Source of the DNA: Methylotenera sp. L2L1
GTDB lineage: Bacteria > Pseudomonadota > Gammaproteobacteria > Burkholderiales > Methylophilaceae
NCBI RefSeq assembly: GCF_000744605.1
Contig: NZ_JQMG01000001.1
Coordinates: 1,674,001 to 1,738,000, forward strand
DNA length: 64,000 nucleotides
Reading direction: 5' to 3'
Below, piece after piece: positions 1 to 9,125 of the stretch; positions within the stretch are counted from its first letter, which is position 1; each line of letters begins with the position of its first letter. The notes below the pieces were generated by a model, which was not told the origin of the DNA, made no database searches, and saw only the letters and a list, made by a program, of their open reading frames with translations. The position numbers were made by a program, and so were the translations under genes.

Positions 1-18
1 ATACAATTGGTTGCCAGC

Positions 19-963
19 ATGGTTCGTAAAGGTCTCATGCTGGCTTTCTTTTTGTTATTGAATGCCTGTGCTGCAACAGGTGTTCGTGAGACCGTACAAA
101 ATAAAGAGCTCCCTAGGCAGTATGAGCTGACAGAAACACCATTTTTCCCTCAAGATTTATATCATTGTGGCCCTGCCGCATTAGCAACAGCACTCAATGC
201 AATTGATATCCGAGTGACACCAGACCAACTGGTGCCAGAAGTTTATATTCCAGCTCGTCAAGGTAGCTTGCAAATTGAAATGTTGGCCGCAGCACGTAGG
301 CATGGTGCATTGTCGATAAAAATTACGCCTAAACTAGATGCGGTATTAAAAGAAGTGGCTGCAGGCAATGTTGTGCTGGTCATGCAGAATTTAGGGTTGT
401 CTTGGGCGCCATCATGGCACTATGCAGTAGTGGTTGGCTACAATCTTGACCAAGAGCTCATTTGGTTGCGTTCGGGGACTTTTGAGCGGTTTGAAATGAC
501 TTTGAGCACTTTTCAGCGGACTTGGGCGCGTAGTGAGTATTGGGCTTTTATTGCATTAAAACCAGGTACTTTACCTGCGGGTGATGAACCAGATGCAGTA
601 GCTAAGGCGATAGTAGCGTTTGAAAAAAATTCAAATAAGACCGATGCTTACTTGTCATATAGTGCGGCAGTTAAACGCTGGCCTAATCATTTAGTATTGC
701 TGATGGGGCTGGGTAATAGCGCTTATACATTAGGGAATTACTCACAGGCAGCCAGCGCGTTTCGCGATGCAATAATTGCACACCCTAACTCAGCCGCTGC
801 TTACAATAATTTAGCCAATATACTGTTGATTCAAGGGGATACCCGTGCAGCAAAAGTGGCCGCAGAGCAGGCTCTGCAATTAGCTGATACTGATCAAGCC
901 ATGCGGGTGCAGGTTGTAAAAACGCTTGATGAAATCAACGGCCACCTTGTCAAGAAACCTTAG
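19..963 (+). CDS. C39-like cysteine peptidase lipoprotein with TPR repeats (PA2778 family)
   Basis: Likely an envelope lipoprotein that joins a papain-like C39 peptidase fold to C-terminal TPR repeats. The N-terminus is a basic, hydrophobic signal ending in a lipobox, LNAC. A catalytic-type Cys sits in YHCGPAAL about 30 residues after the lipid-anchored Cys, and a candidate catalytic His lies in SWHYAVVVGY. The last 100 residues carry two or three TPR-like helix pairs (for example NLANILLIQGD). This order is known from proteins called PA2778-family cysteine peptidases; the substrate is unknown. I chose the ATG at 19. A TTG at 7 is in frame, and the frame is open to the window edge, so an upstream start cannot be excluded. 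Confidence 0.75.
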   Translation: MVRKGLMLAFFLLLNACAATGVRETVQNKELPRQYELTETPFFPQDLYHCGPAALATALNAIDIRVTPDQLVPEVYIPARQGSLQIEMLAAARRHGALSIKITPKLDAVLKEVAAGNVVLVMQNLGLSWAPSWHYAVVVGYNLDQELIWLRSGTFERFEMTLSTFQRTWARSEYWAFIALKPGTLPAGDEPDAVAKAIVAFEKNSNKTDAYLSYSAAVKRWPNHLVLLMGLGNSAYTLGNYSQAASAFRDAIIAHPNSAAAYNNLANILLIQGDTRAAKVAAEQALQLADTDQAMRVQVVKTLDEINGHLVKKP

Positions 964-1090
964 TAGTTAAATTTACATGACCTGATATCAAGTTGACGTC
1001 AGGATAATATCAAGCTGTATGTTTGATGTTAAGTACGACAATGCTTGCCTAGCGAGAGTGACGCGGGTTGAGCCTCATCTTTTATCGCAC

Positions 1091-1120
1091 AATGGTAGTA
1101 GGTTCATACCGGCTACCATT
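1091..1120. other. short inverted repeat between convergent genes
   Basis: AATGGTAG at 1091-1098 is repeated inverted as CTACCATT at 1113-1120, with a 14-base loop. It lies between two convergent genes (ends at 963 and 1149). There is no T-run, so a Rho-independent terminator is not evident, and its role is unknown. Confidence 0.3.
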
Positions 1121-1148
1121 CGCGCGAAATATACCAAACTATTTGAAT

Positions 1149-1637
1149 CTATTTCTTTTTAGGTCTGCCAGTTTTAATCGCAGGCACTTTGCTCATCGCG
1201 GCTTTCAATGCTGCATCTGTCATAGCACTTAATTGCATGATGCCGGCACGTAGTAACTCGCTCTTTTTAGCGGGTTGTCCCAGTTTAGTCAGACGTTCTT
1301 TTAATACAGAAAATTGTGCATATTCTGTTTTTGGCATCGTGAAACTGTCACGTTCCATTTTTAGTTTTGGTGTTTTCTCTTTAATCACTTTTGTTTTTTC
1401 AACTTTTTTAGTGACAGCAGTAGGTGCTTTTGCAATTGCCTTGGCTGGCGTGGCTTTTGCTACAACAGGTTTTGTCGGTGTTGGTTTGCTTGGTGCAGGT
1501 TTTACCGCTACTTTGCTAGCAGGCTTTGCTGCTGTGGCTTTAGGCGCTACTGGTTGGCTAGGGGTTGTACTTGTGGCTTCAGATTTTTCTGGGCTTGATT
1601 TTAATGCTTCAGCTTGTGTGGCATTGATTTTTGACAT
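1149..1637 (-). CDS. Lys/Ala/Pro-rich histone H1-like basic protein
   Basis: 162 residues. The first 90 are low complexity (Ala, Pro, Lys, Thr, Ser) with repeated PAxK and KPxxxK elements, as in bacterial histone H1-like and AlgP-like proteins. The last 70 residues look folded (LKERLTKLGQPAKKSELLRA), and the protein ends in GRPKKK, which resembles an AT-hook core. A role as a DNA- or polyanion-binding protein is inferred from composition only. The start is supported by GGAG eight bases upstream of the ATG. It follows ppx on the same strand by 76 bases, and that gap holds a perfect palindrome. A 176-codon frame on the other strand is a shadow of this repetitive gene. Confidence 0.65.
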   Translation of the reverse strand: MSKINATQAEALKSSPEKSEATSTTPSQPVAPKATAAKPASKVAVKPAPSKPTPTKPVVAKATPAKAIAKAPTAVTKKVEKTKVIKEKTPKLKMERDSFTMPKTEYAQFSVLKERLTKLGQPAKKSELLRAGIMQLSAMTDAALKAAMSKVPAIKTGRPKKK

Positions 1638-1648
1638 GGTTTTGCTCC

Positions 1649-1683
1649 AAATAAACGGTATAAATAGTTTATACCGTTTATTT
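1649..1683 (-). promoter_or_regulatory. perfect 16-bp palindrome upstream of the H1-like gene
   Basis: A 16-base arm at 1649-1664 is perfectly repeated inverted at 1668-1683 around the 3-base centre TAG. The core is AACGGTATAAA. It ends 11 bases before the start codon of the minus-strand gene at 1637, so it touches the ribosome binding site. It could be an operator, an mRNA hairpin that controls translation, or an AT-rich terminator for ppx. No long T-run follows the stem on the minus strand, which favours the first two. Confidence 0.6.
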
Positions 1684-1713
1684 TTGAATGCAAATGAATT
1701 TTTTGTGACAGAT

Positions 1714-3237
1714 TTATAAAACGCTGGTCAGCTCAAATTGCCAGTTTATTTTCTGCCAAGCTAGGGTTTCTTCGTCCAGCAGATAGTAGGATTGAGGATA
1801 TTTGGCTGACCATGCTTTAGGTAATGTGAGTTTAAAGCCATTATTGTTTATTGCTAACTGTATACCGCGGAGGTTGGGCATTTGTCTGGCATGGCATAAA
1901 ATGACTGCTAGCCGCATACAAATTAGTTGCATGACAAATACGCGATCAGAGAAATCAGCTTCCAATCGTTTCAATTTCCCACGATGACCTAAAATAATTA
2001 AGCTTAAACAGTGTAGTTCACTTTGTGAGAAGCCAACAGGTTCGGTGTGCTCTAAGATGTAAGCACCATGCAGGTGAGCATCTACTGGAGAGATAATGCC
2101 GCCGATTTCATGTAGCAGTGCAGCCCAGCGTAGTTTACGCGCGTGCTTAAAACGTTCGCCATCTGCAAAGGTAATGTTTTCACCAATTTTTTCAAACAGC
2201 TTTTCAGCTACTTCAGCAACTGTATTGGCATGCGTTTCATCTACATCAAATTTACGCGCTAGACGTTGTATTGATGCGTTTCTTAAGTCCAGCATATCGC
2301 TTTCACGTGCTAGCATGTCGTAGAGTAGGCCGTGACGTAAGGCGCCTTTTGCAACATTTAATGTATCAATATTTAAAAACTCAAATACGGCAATCAAAAT
2401 GGATAAGCCGCCACCAATGACGGGTTTACGATCTTCTTTTAAACCATTCAGGCGCAGTTTGTCTGCATAGCGTGCTTTTAGTAGCTCTTCACGCAGCCAA
2501 TATAAACTTTCTTTGCTTACTGAATCTGCAGGTTTGCCATATTGCACTAACACGTCGGCAACTGCGCCAACTGTGCCTGATGCGCCATACGCAATATCCC
2601 AATGATTATTGTTGAAATTTTCACCTAGGGTTTCAAAAATAGACTCAGCAGAGATTTGTGCGCGTGTGAATGCTTTTTCTGTAAACTCACCACTGGCAAA
2701 ATGCTTAAGTGACCATGCAACAGAGCCTACGTGTAGTGACGCCGTGTGTGTTGATTCAAAGCCATGACCAAGGATGAACTCGGTTGAGCGTCCGCCAATA
2801 TCAATGACTAATCTTTTTTCATCTGATTGAGGTAAAAAGCGGCTTACGCCCTGATAAATAAGGCGTGCTTCTTCAACCCCAGAAATGACCTCTACTTCAA
2901 AACCTAGCGCCTTTTTAGCGAGCTTCAAGAAATAGTCGCGGTTATTAGCCTCTCGTAATGTTTGCGTTGCAACGGCGCGCACATGAGAGGTATCAAAGCC
3001 TTGCAAGCGCTCACCAAATCTTGACAAGCAACGAATGCCACGCTCAATCGCCTCAGTGGTCAAATTGCGGTCTTCATCTAAATCGCCACCCTGACGCACA
3101 GCTTCTTTAATATATTCTACACGTTCAATATGGCCACTATCTAGCCTGCCAATTTCAAGCCTAAAGCTATTAGAGCCTAAGTCGATGGCAGCGAGTAGCG
3201 CCTTATCTGCAGGTGCGTTATTCGATTGATTATTCAT
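1714..3237 (-). CDS. ppx: exopolyphosphatase (Ppx/GppA family)
   Basis: Releases terminal phosphate from inorganic polyphosphate, or acts on pppGpp in the GppA subgroup. The actin-like ATPase fold is visible as DLGSNSFRLEIG (residues 19-30) and the second phosphate loop DIGGRSTEF (146-154). The Glu pair in GVEEARL (122-123) matches the catalytic glutamate of the family. The C-terminal half has an HD-like helical domain (ALLHEIGG, GAYILEHT). At 507 residues it is full length for the Ppx type. It is transcribed away from htpG, with 198 bases between the two starts. No strong Shine-Dalgarno sequence is seen before the ATG. Confidence 0.93.
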   Translation of the reverse strand: MNNQSNNAPADKALLAAIDLGSNSFRLEIGRLDSGHIERVEYIKEAVRQGGDLDEDRNLTTEAIERGIRCLSRFGERLQGFDTSHVRAVATQTLREANNRDYFLKLAKKALGFEVEVISGVEEARLIYQGVSRFLPQSDEKRLVIDIGGRSTEFILGHGFESTHTASLHVGSVAWSLKHFASGEFTEKAFTRAQISAESIFETLGENFNNNHWDIAYGASGTVGAVADVLVQYGKPADSVSKESLYWLREELLKARYADKLRLNGLKEDRKPVIGGGLSILIAVFEFLNIDTLNVAKGALRHGLLYDMLARESDMLDLRNASIQRLARKFDVDETHANTVAEVAEKLFEKIGENITFADGERFKHARKLRWAALLHEIGGIISPVDAHLHGAYILEHTEPVGFSQSELHCLSLIILGHRGKLKRLEADFSDRVFVMQLICMRLAVILCHARQMPNLRGIQLAINNNGFKLTLPKAWSAKYPQSYYLLDEETLAWQKINWQFELTSVL

Positions 3238-3365
3238 AAATGGTGAAAATTTTTTGTGCGAGGTTTATGTAAAACAATAATACTGTTTATTATGTGATTA
3301 TAGTTTGAAACTTTGATGACACTTTTTAAATTTTAGAATAATTGATGAAGTCATTAGGCATATTG

Positions 3366-3394
3366 CTTGAAAAACTGTGAGCAACCCCCACATA
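3366..3394 (+). promoter_or_regulatory. sigma-32 (heat shock) type promoter of htpG
   Basis: CTTGAAA at 3366-3372 and CCCCACATA at 3386-3394 are separated by 13 bases. This closely matches the RpoH consensus (CTTGAAA, 13-15 bases, CCCCATnTA). It lies about 40 bases before the htpG start, the expected place for a heat-shock promoter of this chaperone. Confidence 0.8.
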
Positions 3395-3435
3395 GCTACT
3401 ATTGTTTTTCATTCTTAATATTAGGAGCTTAATTT

Positions 3436-5337
3436 ATGTCCACAGCGACAGCGCAACAAGAAACTCATCCAAAAGAATCAATGGCTTTCCAAGCTGAGGT
3501 CAAACAACTTCTACAGTTAATGATTCATTCTTTATATAGTAATAAAGAGATTGTATTGCGTGAGTTGATTTCAAATGCATCAGATGCGGCAGATAAATTA
3601 CGTTTTGAAGCGTTAGCGAACGGCGCACTTTATGAAAATGACAGTGAGTTGAAAATCAGACTCGCTTTTGATAAAGAAGCACGTACCTTAACCATTGCCG
3701 ATAACGGCATTGGCATGAGCCGTGACGAAGTGATTGCAAACATCGGTACCATTGCTAAATCAGGCACTAAAGAGTTTTTTAATGCGTTAACTGGCGACCA
3801 AGCCAAAGACGCTAATTTAATCGGCCAGTTTGGCGTGGGTTTCTACTCAGCGTTTATTATTGCAGACAAAGTAACACTGACTACGCGTCGCGCGGGTGCA
3901 ACCGAGGCTGTTCGTTGGGAGTCTGCTGGCGAAGGTGACTTTACCATCGAAGCCGCAGATAAAACCAGCCGTGGTACTGAAATTACCTTGCATTTGCGTG
4001 AAGGCGAAGACGAGTTCTTAAGCGACTGGAAACTGAAAACCATTATCCGCAAATATTCAGATCACATTACTTTGCCTATCGTGATGAAAAAGTCAGAATG
4101 GAAAGATGGCGCTGAAGTGGCGACGGATGAGGATGAGACTGTCAATAAAGCATCAGCATTATGGGCGCGTAGCAAAAATGACATTACAGAAGAAGAGTAC
4201 CAAGAGTTTTATAAACATGTATCGCATGATTTTGAGAACCCATTAGCCTATACGCACAGCCGTGTAGAAGGTAAGCAAGAGTATATTTCTCTGCTTTATG
4301 TGCCAAGCAAAGCACCGTTTGATTTGTATGATCGTGACCGTCGTCATGGTATTAAGCTTTATGTTAAGCGCGTGTTTATCATGGAAGACGCTGAAAAACT
4401 GATGCCACAATACCTGCGTTTTGTACGTGGCGTGATTGATACATCAGATTTGCCGCTCAACGTTTCTCGTGAAATCTTACAATCTAGCCGCGATGTGGAT
4501 GCAATTAAAGCCGGGTCTGTTAAGAAGGTTCTTGGCTTGTTAGAAGATATGGCTGAAAACAAGCCAGAAGACTACACGAAGTTCTACAATGAATTTGGTC
4601 GAGTGTTAAAAGAAGGCCCGGGTGAAGATTTTGCAAATAAAGACAAAATCGCTGGTCTATTACGTTTTGCCTCAACCAAAGCTGATAATGATGTTCAGGA
4701 AGTGTCATTTAAAGATTACATCGCCCGCATGCAGCCAGAGCAAGATGTGATTTACTACATTACTGCCGACAGCTTTGCTGCCGCACAACATAGTCCACAT
4801 TTGGAGATTTTCCGCAAAAAAGGCATAGAGGTGTTGCTGATGAGCGATCGTGTGGATGAGTGGTTACTTGGTAGTTTGACTGAGTTTGACGGTAAAAAAC
4901 TGCAATCAATTGCTAAGGGTGATTTAGATTTAGGCAAACTTGAATCTGAAACTGAGAAAGAGATTCAAAAGAAAATCGAAGAGGAATCAAAAAGCTTGGT
5001 TGAGAAAATTAAGCAAACATTGGGTAGCCAAGTGAAAGATGTGCGCGTAACCCATCGCTTAACAGACTCTCCTGCATGCTTGGTGAGTGATGCACAAGAT
5101 TTGTCTGGAAACTTAGCGCGTATCTTAAAAGCGGCGGGTCAAAATGCACCTGAAAGTAAGCCGATTTTAGAAATCAATCCTAGCCATAAGTTGGTAAAGC
5201 GTCTTGAAACCGAGTCTGTAGACACGGTATTTGCAGATTTAACCCATGTGCTGTTTGATCAGGCGCTATTAGCAGAAGGTGGTACATTGGAAGACCCTGC
5301 GAATTTTGTAAAACGTATGAATAGCTTGATTAGTTAA
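3436..5337 (+). CDS. htpG: chaperone HtpG (Hsp90)
   Basis: Cytosolic ATP-dependent chaperone that remodels client proteins as a dimer. The GHKL ATPase site is complete: [11 protein letters not shown] (41-51, with the catalytic Glu and Mg-binding Asn), DNGIGMS (89-95) and the [11 protein letters not shown] lid region near 130. Length (633 residues) is normal for bacterial HtpG. The start is preceded by TAGGAGCTTAATTT, a good ribosome binding site. It stands alone between ppx, which diverges, and glgP, and has its own heat-shock promoter and a terminator, so it is probably a single-gene heat-inducible unit. Confidence 0.97.
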   Translation: MSTATAQQETHPKESMAFQAEVKQLLQLMIHSLYSNKEIVLRELISNASDAADKLRFEALANGALYENDSELKIRLAFDKEARTLTIADNGIGMSRDEVIANIGTIAKSGTKEFFNALTGDQAKDANLIGQFGVGFYSAFIIADKVTLTTRRAGATEAVRWESAGEGDFTIEAADKTSRGTEITLHLREGEDEFLSDWKLKTIIRKYSDHITLPIVMKKSEWKDGAEVATDEDETVNKASALWARSKNDITEEEYQEFYKHVSHDFENPLAYTHSRVEGKQEYISLLYVPSKAPFDLYDRDRRHGIKLYVKRVFIMEDAEKLMPQYLRFVRGVIDTSDLPLNVSREILQSSRDVDAIKAGSVKKVLGLLEDMAENKPEDYTKFYNEFGRVLKEGPGEDFANKDKIAGLLRFASTKADNDVQEVSFKDYIARMQPEQDVIYYITADSFAAAQHSPHLEIFRKKGIEVLLMSDRVDEWLLGSLTEFDGKKLQSIAKGDLDLGKLESETEKEIQKKIEEESKSLVEKIKQTLGSQVKDVRVTHRLTDSPACLVSDAQDLSGNLARILKAAGQNAPESKPILEINPSHKLVKRLETESVDTVFADLTHVLFDQALLAEGGTLEDPANFVKRMNSLIS

Positions 5338-5355
5338 GTTGTTGTTATAAAAAAT

Positions 5356-5389
5356 AAAAACCGTCAAATATAAGTTTGGCGGTTTTTTT
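5356..5389 (+). terminator. Rho-independent terminator after htpG
   Basis: A 13-base stem (AAAAACCGTCAAA pairing with TTTGGCGGTTTTT, one G-U pair) with a 6-base loop runs into a T-run, 18 bases after the htpG stop. Confidence 0.85.
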
Positions 5390-5498
5390 ATATGCGTTAA
5401 AAGAGATGGTTACAATGTAACTTTCAAAGAACCGTCATAAAGCTGGCTCAATTTTTGCTAAAATAACAATACCATTCAATAATTTAAGATCATCTCAC

Positions 5499-8018
5499 AT
5501 GAAAACGCCAGCTGAAACTAAAGCCACACCTAAGAAAACAGCCAAAGCTAAGTCGGGTGCAACACCCAAACTTGCGCCGATTCATCAGGCTTTACAGAAT
5601 CATTTGATATTCTCTAGCTTCAAGACTAGCGACGCTGCAACGCCTAGAGACTGGTACGAGGCTGCAAGTTACACCATACGTGATCACGTGGTTGAGCGTT
5701 GGGTGAAAACATCAGAGTCTTATTATCGAGATGATCCAAAGCGGGTTTATTATTTATCACTAGAATTTTTAATCGGGCGCATGTTAAGTAATGCCGCACT
5801 AAATTTGGGCATTAATGATGAACTTAAACAAGGTATGGCAAGCTTAGGTCATGATTTAGAAAATACGGTAGAGTTAGAAACCGATGCTGCACTGGGTAAT
5901 GGTGGTCTAGGCCGCTTAGCAGCGTGCTTCTTAGATTCAATGGCCACCATGGATATTCCTGCGGCGGGGTATGGTATTCGCTATGAATATGGCATGTTCA
6001 GACAATCAATTGAAAATGGTCGTCAGGTAGAAAATCCAGATAACTGGCTACGCTATGGAAATATTTGGGAATTTCAACGTCCTGAGGCGACATACAATAT
6101 TAAATTCCATGGGCATGTTGTTAAGTACCCTAATGATAGTGGCGAGGAAGTACAGCGCTGGGTAGATGCTGAGCATGTGATTGCAATGGCATACGATGTG
6201 CCAGTGCCTGGTTATGGCACTGAAACGGTGAACAACCTGCGTTTGTGGTCAGCAAAAGCAGCGCGTGAATTCGATTTAAACCACTTTAATGATGGTAATT
6301 ACGAAAAAGCAGTTGAAGAGCGTAATGCAACAGAAAATATCTCAAAAGTACTTTACCCTAACGATACCTCTGTTCTAGGTAAAGAGTTACGACTCAAACA
6401 GCAATACTTCTTTGTATCAGCTTCTATTCAAGACATTTTGCGTCGTTTCTTAAGTACGCACGAGATGAAAACGCAAGATGACTGGAAAATATTGCCGGAG
6501 AAAATTGCGATACAGTTAAATGATACACACCCATCAGTCGGTGTGGCAGAAATGATGTATCAGTTAGTGGATGTACACCAGCTACCATGGGCTTTTGCAT
6601 GGGAGTTAGTCGTAAAGATTTTTGCATATACTAACCATACTTTAATGCCAGAAGCATTAGAAACTTGGACAGTCGACTTATTCGGCCGATTATTACCGCG
6701 ACATTTGGAAATCATTTATCAAATTAATCATGAGTTCTTGCACATGGTAAATCATCATTTTCCAGGTGATGCTGAGCTGTTGAAACGTGTATCGATTATT
6801 GATGAAGATCACGGCCGTCGCGTGCGGATGGCACATTTGGCGGTTGTGGGTAGCCATACTGTTAATGGCGTGGCAGCGCTACACAGTGAGCTACTCAAAA
6901 GCACTTTGTTTGCTGATTTTGACCGTATCTTTCCCGGAAAGATGACTAATGTCACTAATGGTATTACGCCGCGCCGCTGGTTAAATCAAGCAAACCCAGA
7001 TTTAACTAGTTTGATTGAAAAAGCGATAGGCCCAGCCTTTAAAAAAGACTTATCACAAATCAAGAAAATTACGCCATTAGCTGATGATGTAGATTTTAGA
7101 AAAGCCTTTGCACAGGTGAAACTTGCAAACAAAAAACGTCTAGCTGCAAAAATCGAAGCTAAAACGGGTGTTAAGTTAAATGTAAACAGCTTGTTTGATG
7201 TGCAAATCAAGCGTATTCATGAATACAAGCGCCAATTGCTTAATGTTTTACATGTTATCACCCTATATAACCGCATTCGCCGTGGCGAAAAGGGTATTAC
7301 ACCACGCACGATTATTTTTGGTGGTAAAGCAGCACCAGGCTACTGGATGGCAAAACATATCATTCGTTTGATTAATGATGTTGCTTCTATCGTGAATGAA
7401 GACCTGGCTGTCGGTGACCAATTAAAAGTAGTGTACTACCCTAACTATGAGGTCTCAGCTGCTGAGATTTTATTCCCGGGTAGTGATTTGTCAGAGCAAA
7501 TTTCAACCGCAGGCACCGAGGCGAGCGGCACCGGTAATATGAAAATGGCCTTAAATGGCGCATTAACAATTGGTACGCTTGATGGCGCTAACGTTGAGAT
7601 TAAAGAAGAAGTAGGTGATGAAAATATTTTCATCTTTGGTTTAACTACGCCACAAGTGGCCGAGCTAAAGTCGAGTGGCTACAACCCGCGTGATTACTAC
7701 AACAGTAACCCAGAGCTTAAGCAAGTGCTAGACATGATAGCGGATGGATATTTCTCGATTGATGAACCTAGCCGTTATCAAATCATTGTCGATAACTTGC
7801 TGAATAATGATCAATACTTATTGCTGGCAGACTATGCGAGCTACATTGAGGCGCAAGAGCGTGTCGGCAAGTTATACCAACATCAGGACGATTGGACACG
7901 CATGGCGATATTAAACGTGGCTAATATGGCTAAGTTTTCAAGCGACCGAGCAATTGGTGATTATGCTAAAAATATTTGGCATGTAACACCTCATGCAAAT
8001 GCTAAACCTAAAAAATAA
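5499..8018 (+). CDS. glgP: glycogen/starch phosphorylase
   Basis: Phosphorolysis of alpha-1,4-glucan to glucose-1-phosphate, using pyridoxal phosphate as cofactor (GT35 family). The PLP-binding lysine is Lys682 within GTGNMKMALNGALTIG, and the substrate-binding GGLGRLAACF segment is present near residue 135. The 839-residue length fits the family; the first 25 residues are a Lys/Ala/Thr-rich extension. Phosphoglucomutase at 61.3 kb would convert the product to glucose-6-phosphate. No other glycogen gene is adjacent, so it is probably transcribed alone. Confidence 0.97.
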   Translation: MKTPAETKATPKKTAKAKSGATPKLAPIHQALQNHLIFSSFKTSDAATPRDWYEAASYTIRDHVVERWVKTSESYYRDDPKRVYYLSLEFLIGRMLSNAALNLGINDELKQGMASLGHDLENTVELETDAALGNGGLGRLAACFLDSMATMDIPAAGYGIRYEYGMFRQSIENGRQVENPDNWLRYGNIWEFQRPEATYNIKFHGHVVKYPNDSGEEVQRWVDAEHVIAMAYDVPVPGYGTETVNNLRLWSAKAAREFDLNHFNDGNYEKAVEERNATENISKVLYPNDTSVLGKELRLKQQYFFVSASIQDILRRFLSTHEMKTQDDWKILPEKIAIQLNDTHPSVGVAEMMYQLVDVHQLPWAFAWELVVKIFAYTNHTLMPEALETWTVDLFGRLLPRHLEIIYQINHEFLHMVNHHFPGDAELLKRVSIIDEDHGRRVRMAHLAVVGSHTVNGVAALHSELLKSTLFADFDRIFPGKMTNVTNGITPRRWLNQANPDLTSLIEKAIGPAFKKDLSQIKKITPLADDVDFRKAFAQVKLANKKRLAAKIEAKTGVKLNVNSLFDVQIKRIHEYKRQLLNVLHVITLYNRIRRGEKGITPRTIIFGGKAAPGYWMAKHIIRLINDVASIVNEDLAVGDQLKVVYYPNYEVSAAEILFPGSDLSEQISTAGTEASGTGNMKMALNGALTIGTLDGANVEIKEEVGDENIFIFGLTTPQVAELKSSGYNPRDYYNSNPELKQVLDMIADGYFSIDEPSRYQIIVDNLLNNDQYLLLADYASYIEAQERVGKLYQHQDDWTRMAILNVANMAKFSSDRAIGDYAKNIWHVTPHANAKPKK

Positions 8019-8141
8019 ACAGCGAAAACAACATAGACTTTGATAGTTGGTTCCATTGCAAGTAATTGTTAATTCCTAGTATTTGTCGTAAGATTAGTTT
8101 GATATTTCAAGCTTAATTTTACGATAAAGAACGGAGTACAT

Positions 8142-8825
8142 ATGCGTTACCTAATGGCAGTTTTAGGGTTTGTTTTGTTCGCAACGCATGCTAATGCGTT
8201 AAGTGTCAACGATTTAAGTAATGCCGAAGCAAGTGGTGGGTTAAAAGAGGCATTGATTCAAGCCGCAGGTAAGGCGGTTGGTCAATTAGGTGCTGTAGAT
8301 GGATTTTTAGGCAATAAAGAAGTTAAAATTCCATTACCCGAGACGATGCAAAAAGCTGAAAAAGCCATGCGTATGTTTGGTATGGGCAAGCAAGCAGATG
8401 AGCTAGTGCTTAAAATGAACCGTGCGGCAGAAGCTGCCGTGCCAGAAGCGAAAGCATTACTGGTCGATTCAGTTAAAAAGATGAGTGTTGCTGATGCCAA
8501 GGCGATATTAACCGGTGGCGATGATGCCGCAACACAATACTTCAAAAAAACCACCTCAGCACCGATGGCTGAAAAATTTCTTCCGATTGTCAAAAAAGCG
8601 ACAGAAAACGTACAACTCGCTCAGCAATACAATAAGTTTGCTGAGATGGGTAGCAAGTTTGGCGTTGTCAAAAAAGAGCAGGCTAACCTTGAGCAATATG
8701 TCACCCAAAAAACACTAGATGGTGTTTATTTAATGATGGCAAAAGAAGAAGCTGCTATTCGTAAAGACCCAGTAGGACAGGCAAGTAATGTGCTTAAAAA
8801 AGTGTTTGGCTCGCTAATGAAGTAA
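8142..8825 (+). CDS. DUF4197 secreted protein
   Basis: 227 residues with a clear cleavable signal (LMAVLGFVLFATHANA). The mature part is helical and matches what I know of DUF4197: LSNAEASGGLKEALIQAAGKAVGQLG at the start and a conserved IPLPETMQKAEK segment. Function is unknown; a periplasmic or exported location is inferred. AACGGAGTACAT before the ATG gives a ribosome binding site. It follows glgP by 123 bases and is closed by a hairpin, so it seems to be monocistronic. Confidence 0.85.
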   Translation: MRYLMAVLGFVLFATHANALSVNDLSNAEASGGLKEALIQAAGKAVGQLGAVDGFLGNKEVKIPLPETMQKAEKAMRMFGMGKQADELVLKMNRAAEAAVPEAKALLVDSVKKMSVADAKAILTGGDDAATQYFKKTTSAPMAEKFLPIVKKATENVQLAQQYNKFAEMGSKFGVVKKEQANLEQYVTQKTLDGVYLMMAKEEAAIRKDPVGQASNVLKKVFGSLMK

Positions 8826-8845
8826 ACTTCCGCATCATGAGGCAC

Positions 8846-8872
8846 GAGGGCCTATAAATAATAGGCTCTCTT
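8846..8872 (+). terminator. terminator-like hairpin after the DUF4197 gene
   Basis: GAGGGCCTAT (8846-8855) pairs with ATAGGCTCTC (8861-8870), one G-U pair, loop AAATA. Only two T follow, so termination may be weak. Confidence 0.55.
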
Positions 8873-9099
8873 AGACATTTATGAGGGCAGATACTTGGGC
8901 TTGGGTATAAAGCATCAGTTTACTGCCTGTTATTTTTCACGATAACGCCACTTAAAACGGTACTTTTCCTTACTTAATCAACTTCTTACATGCTAATGTC
9001 GCGTCATTGCGGAACAGTTGTATTGTAAACAATTGTTAACTTTATAGCCCTAGTCAACAGTCTCTAGTACTTGTCGGCTATTATTTTCAAAAAATAAAA

Positions 9100-9116
9100 A
9101 TAGCGTTAATCGCTAT
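9100..9116 (+). promoter_or_regulatory. small palindrome before tpsB
   Basis: ATAGCG and CGCTAT flank a TTAAT centre, ending 9 bases before the ATG at 9126. No Shine-Dalgarno sequence is seen, so the palindrome occupies the place of the ribosome binding site. It could be an operator or an RNA hairpin. Confidence 0.35.
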
Positions 9117-9125
9117 CAGAACTTG

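Larger units (their letters stand above)
8826..9125. other. intergenic region before the two-partner secretion pair
   Basis: 300 bases without a convincing gene. It holds a terminator-like hairpin at 8846-8872, AT-rich sequence from 9000 onward, and a small palindrome at 9100-9116 just before the transporter gene. The composition change marks the left edge of the accessory island. Confidence 0.6.

Noticed and set aside
1649-1683. Plain terminator for ppx
   Set aside because: The stem is AT-rich, has no long T-run on the minus strand and lies against the next gene's ribosome binding site; regulation is the better reading, though termination is not excluded.
1189-1719. 176-codon frame on the + strand opposite the H1-like gene
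   Set aside because: It mirrors the Ala/Lys/Pro repeats as Gly/Ala/Val/Phe runs and has no ribosome binding site; the minus-strand gene has GGAG and a folded, non-repetitive end.
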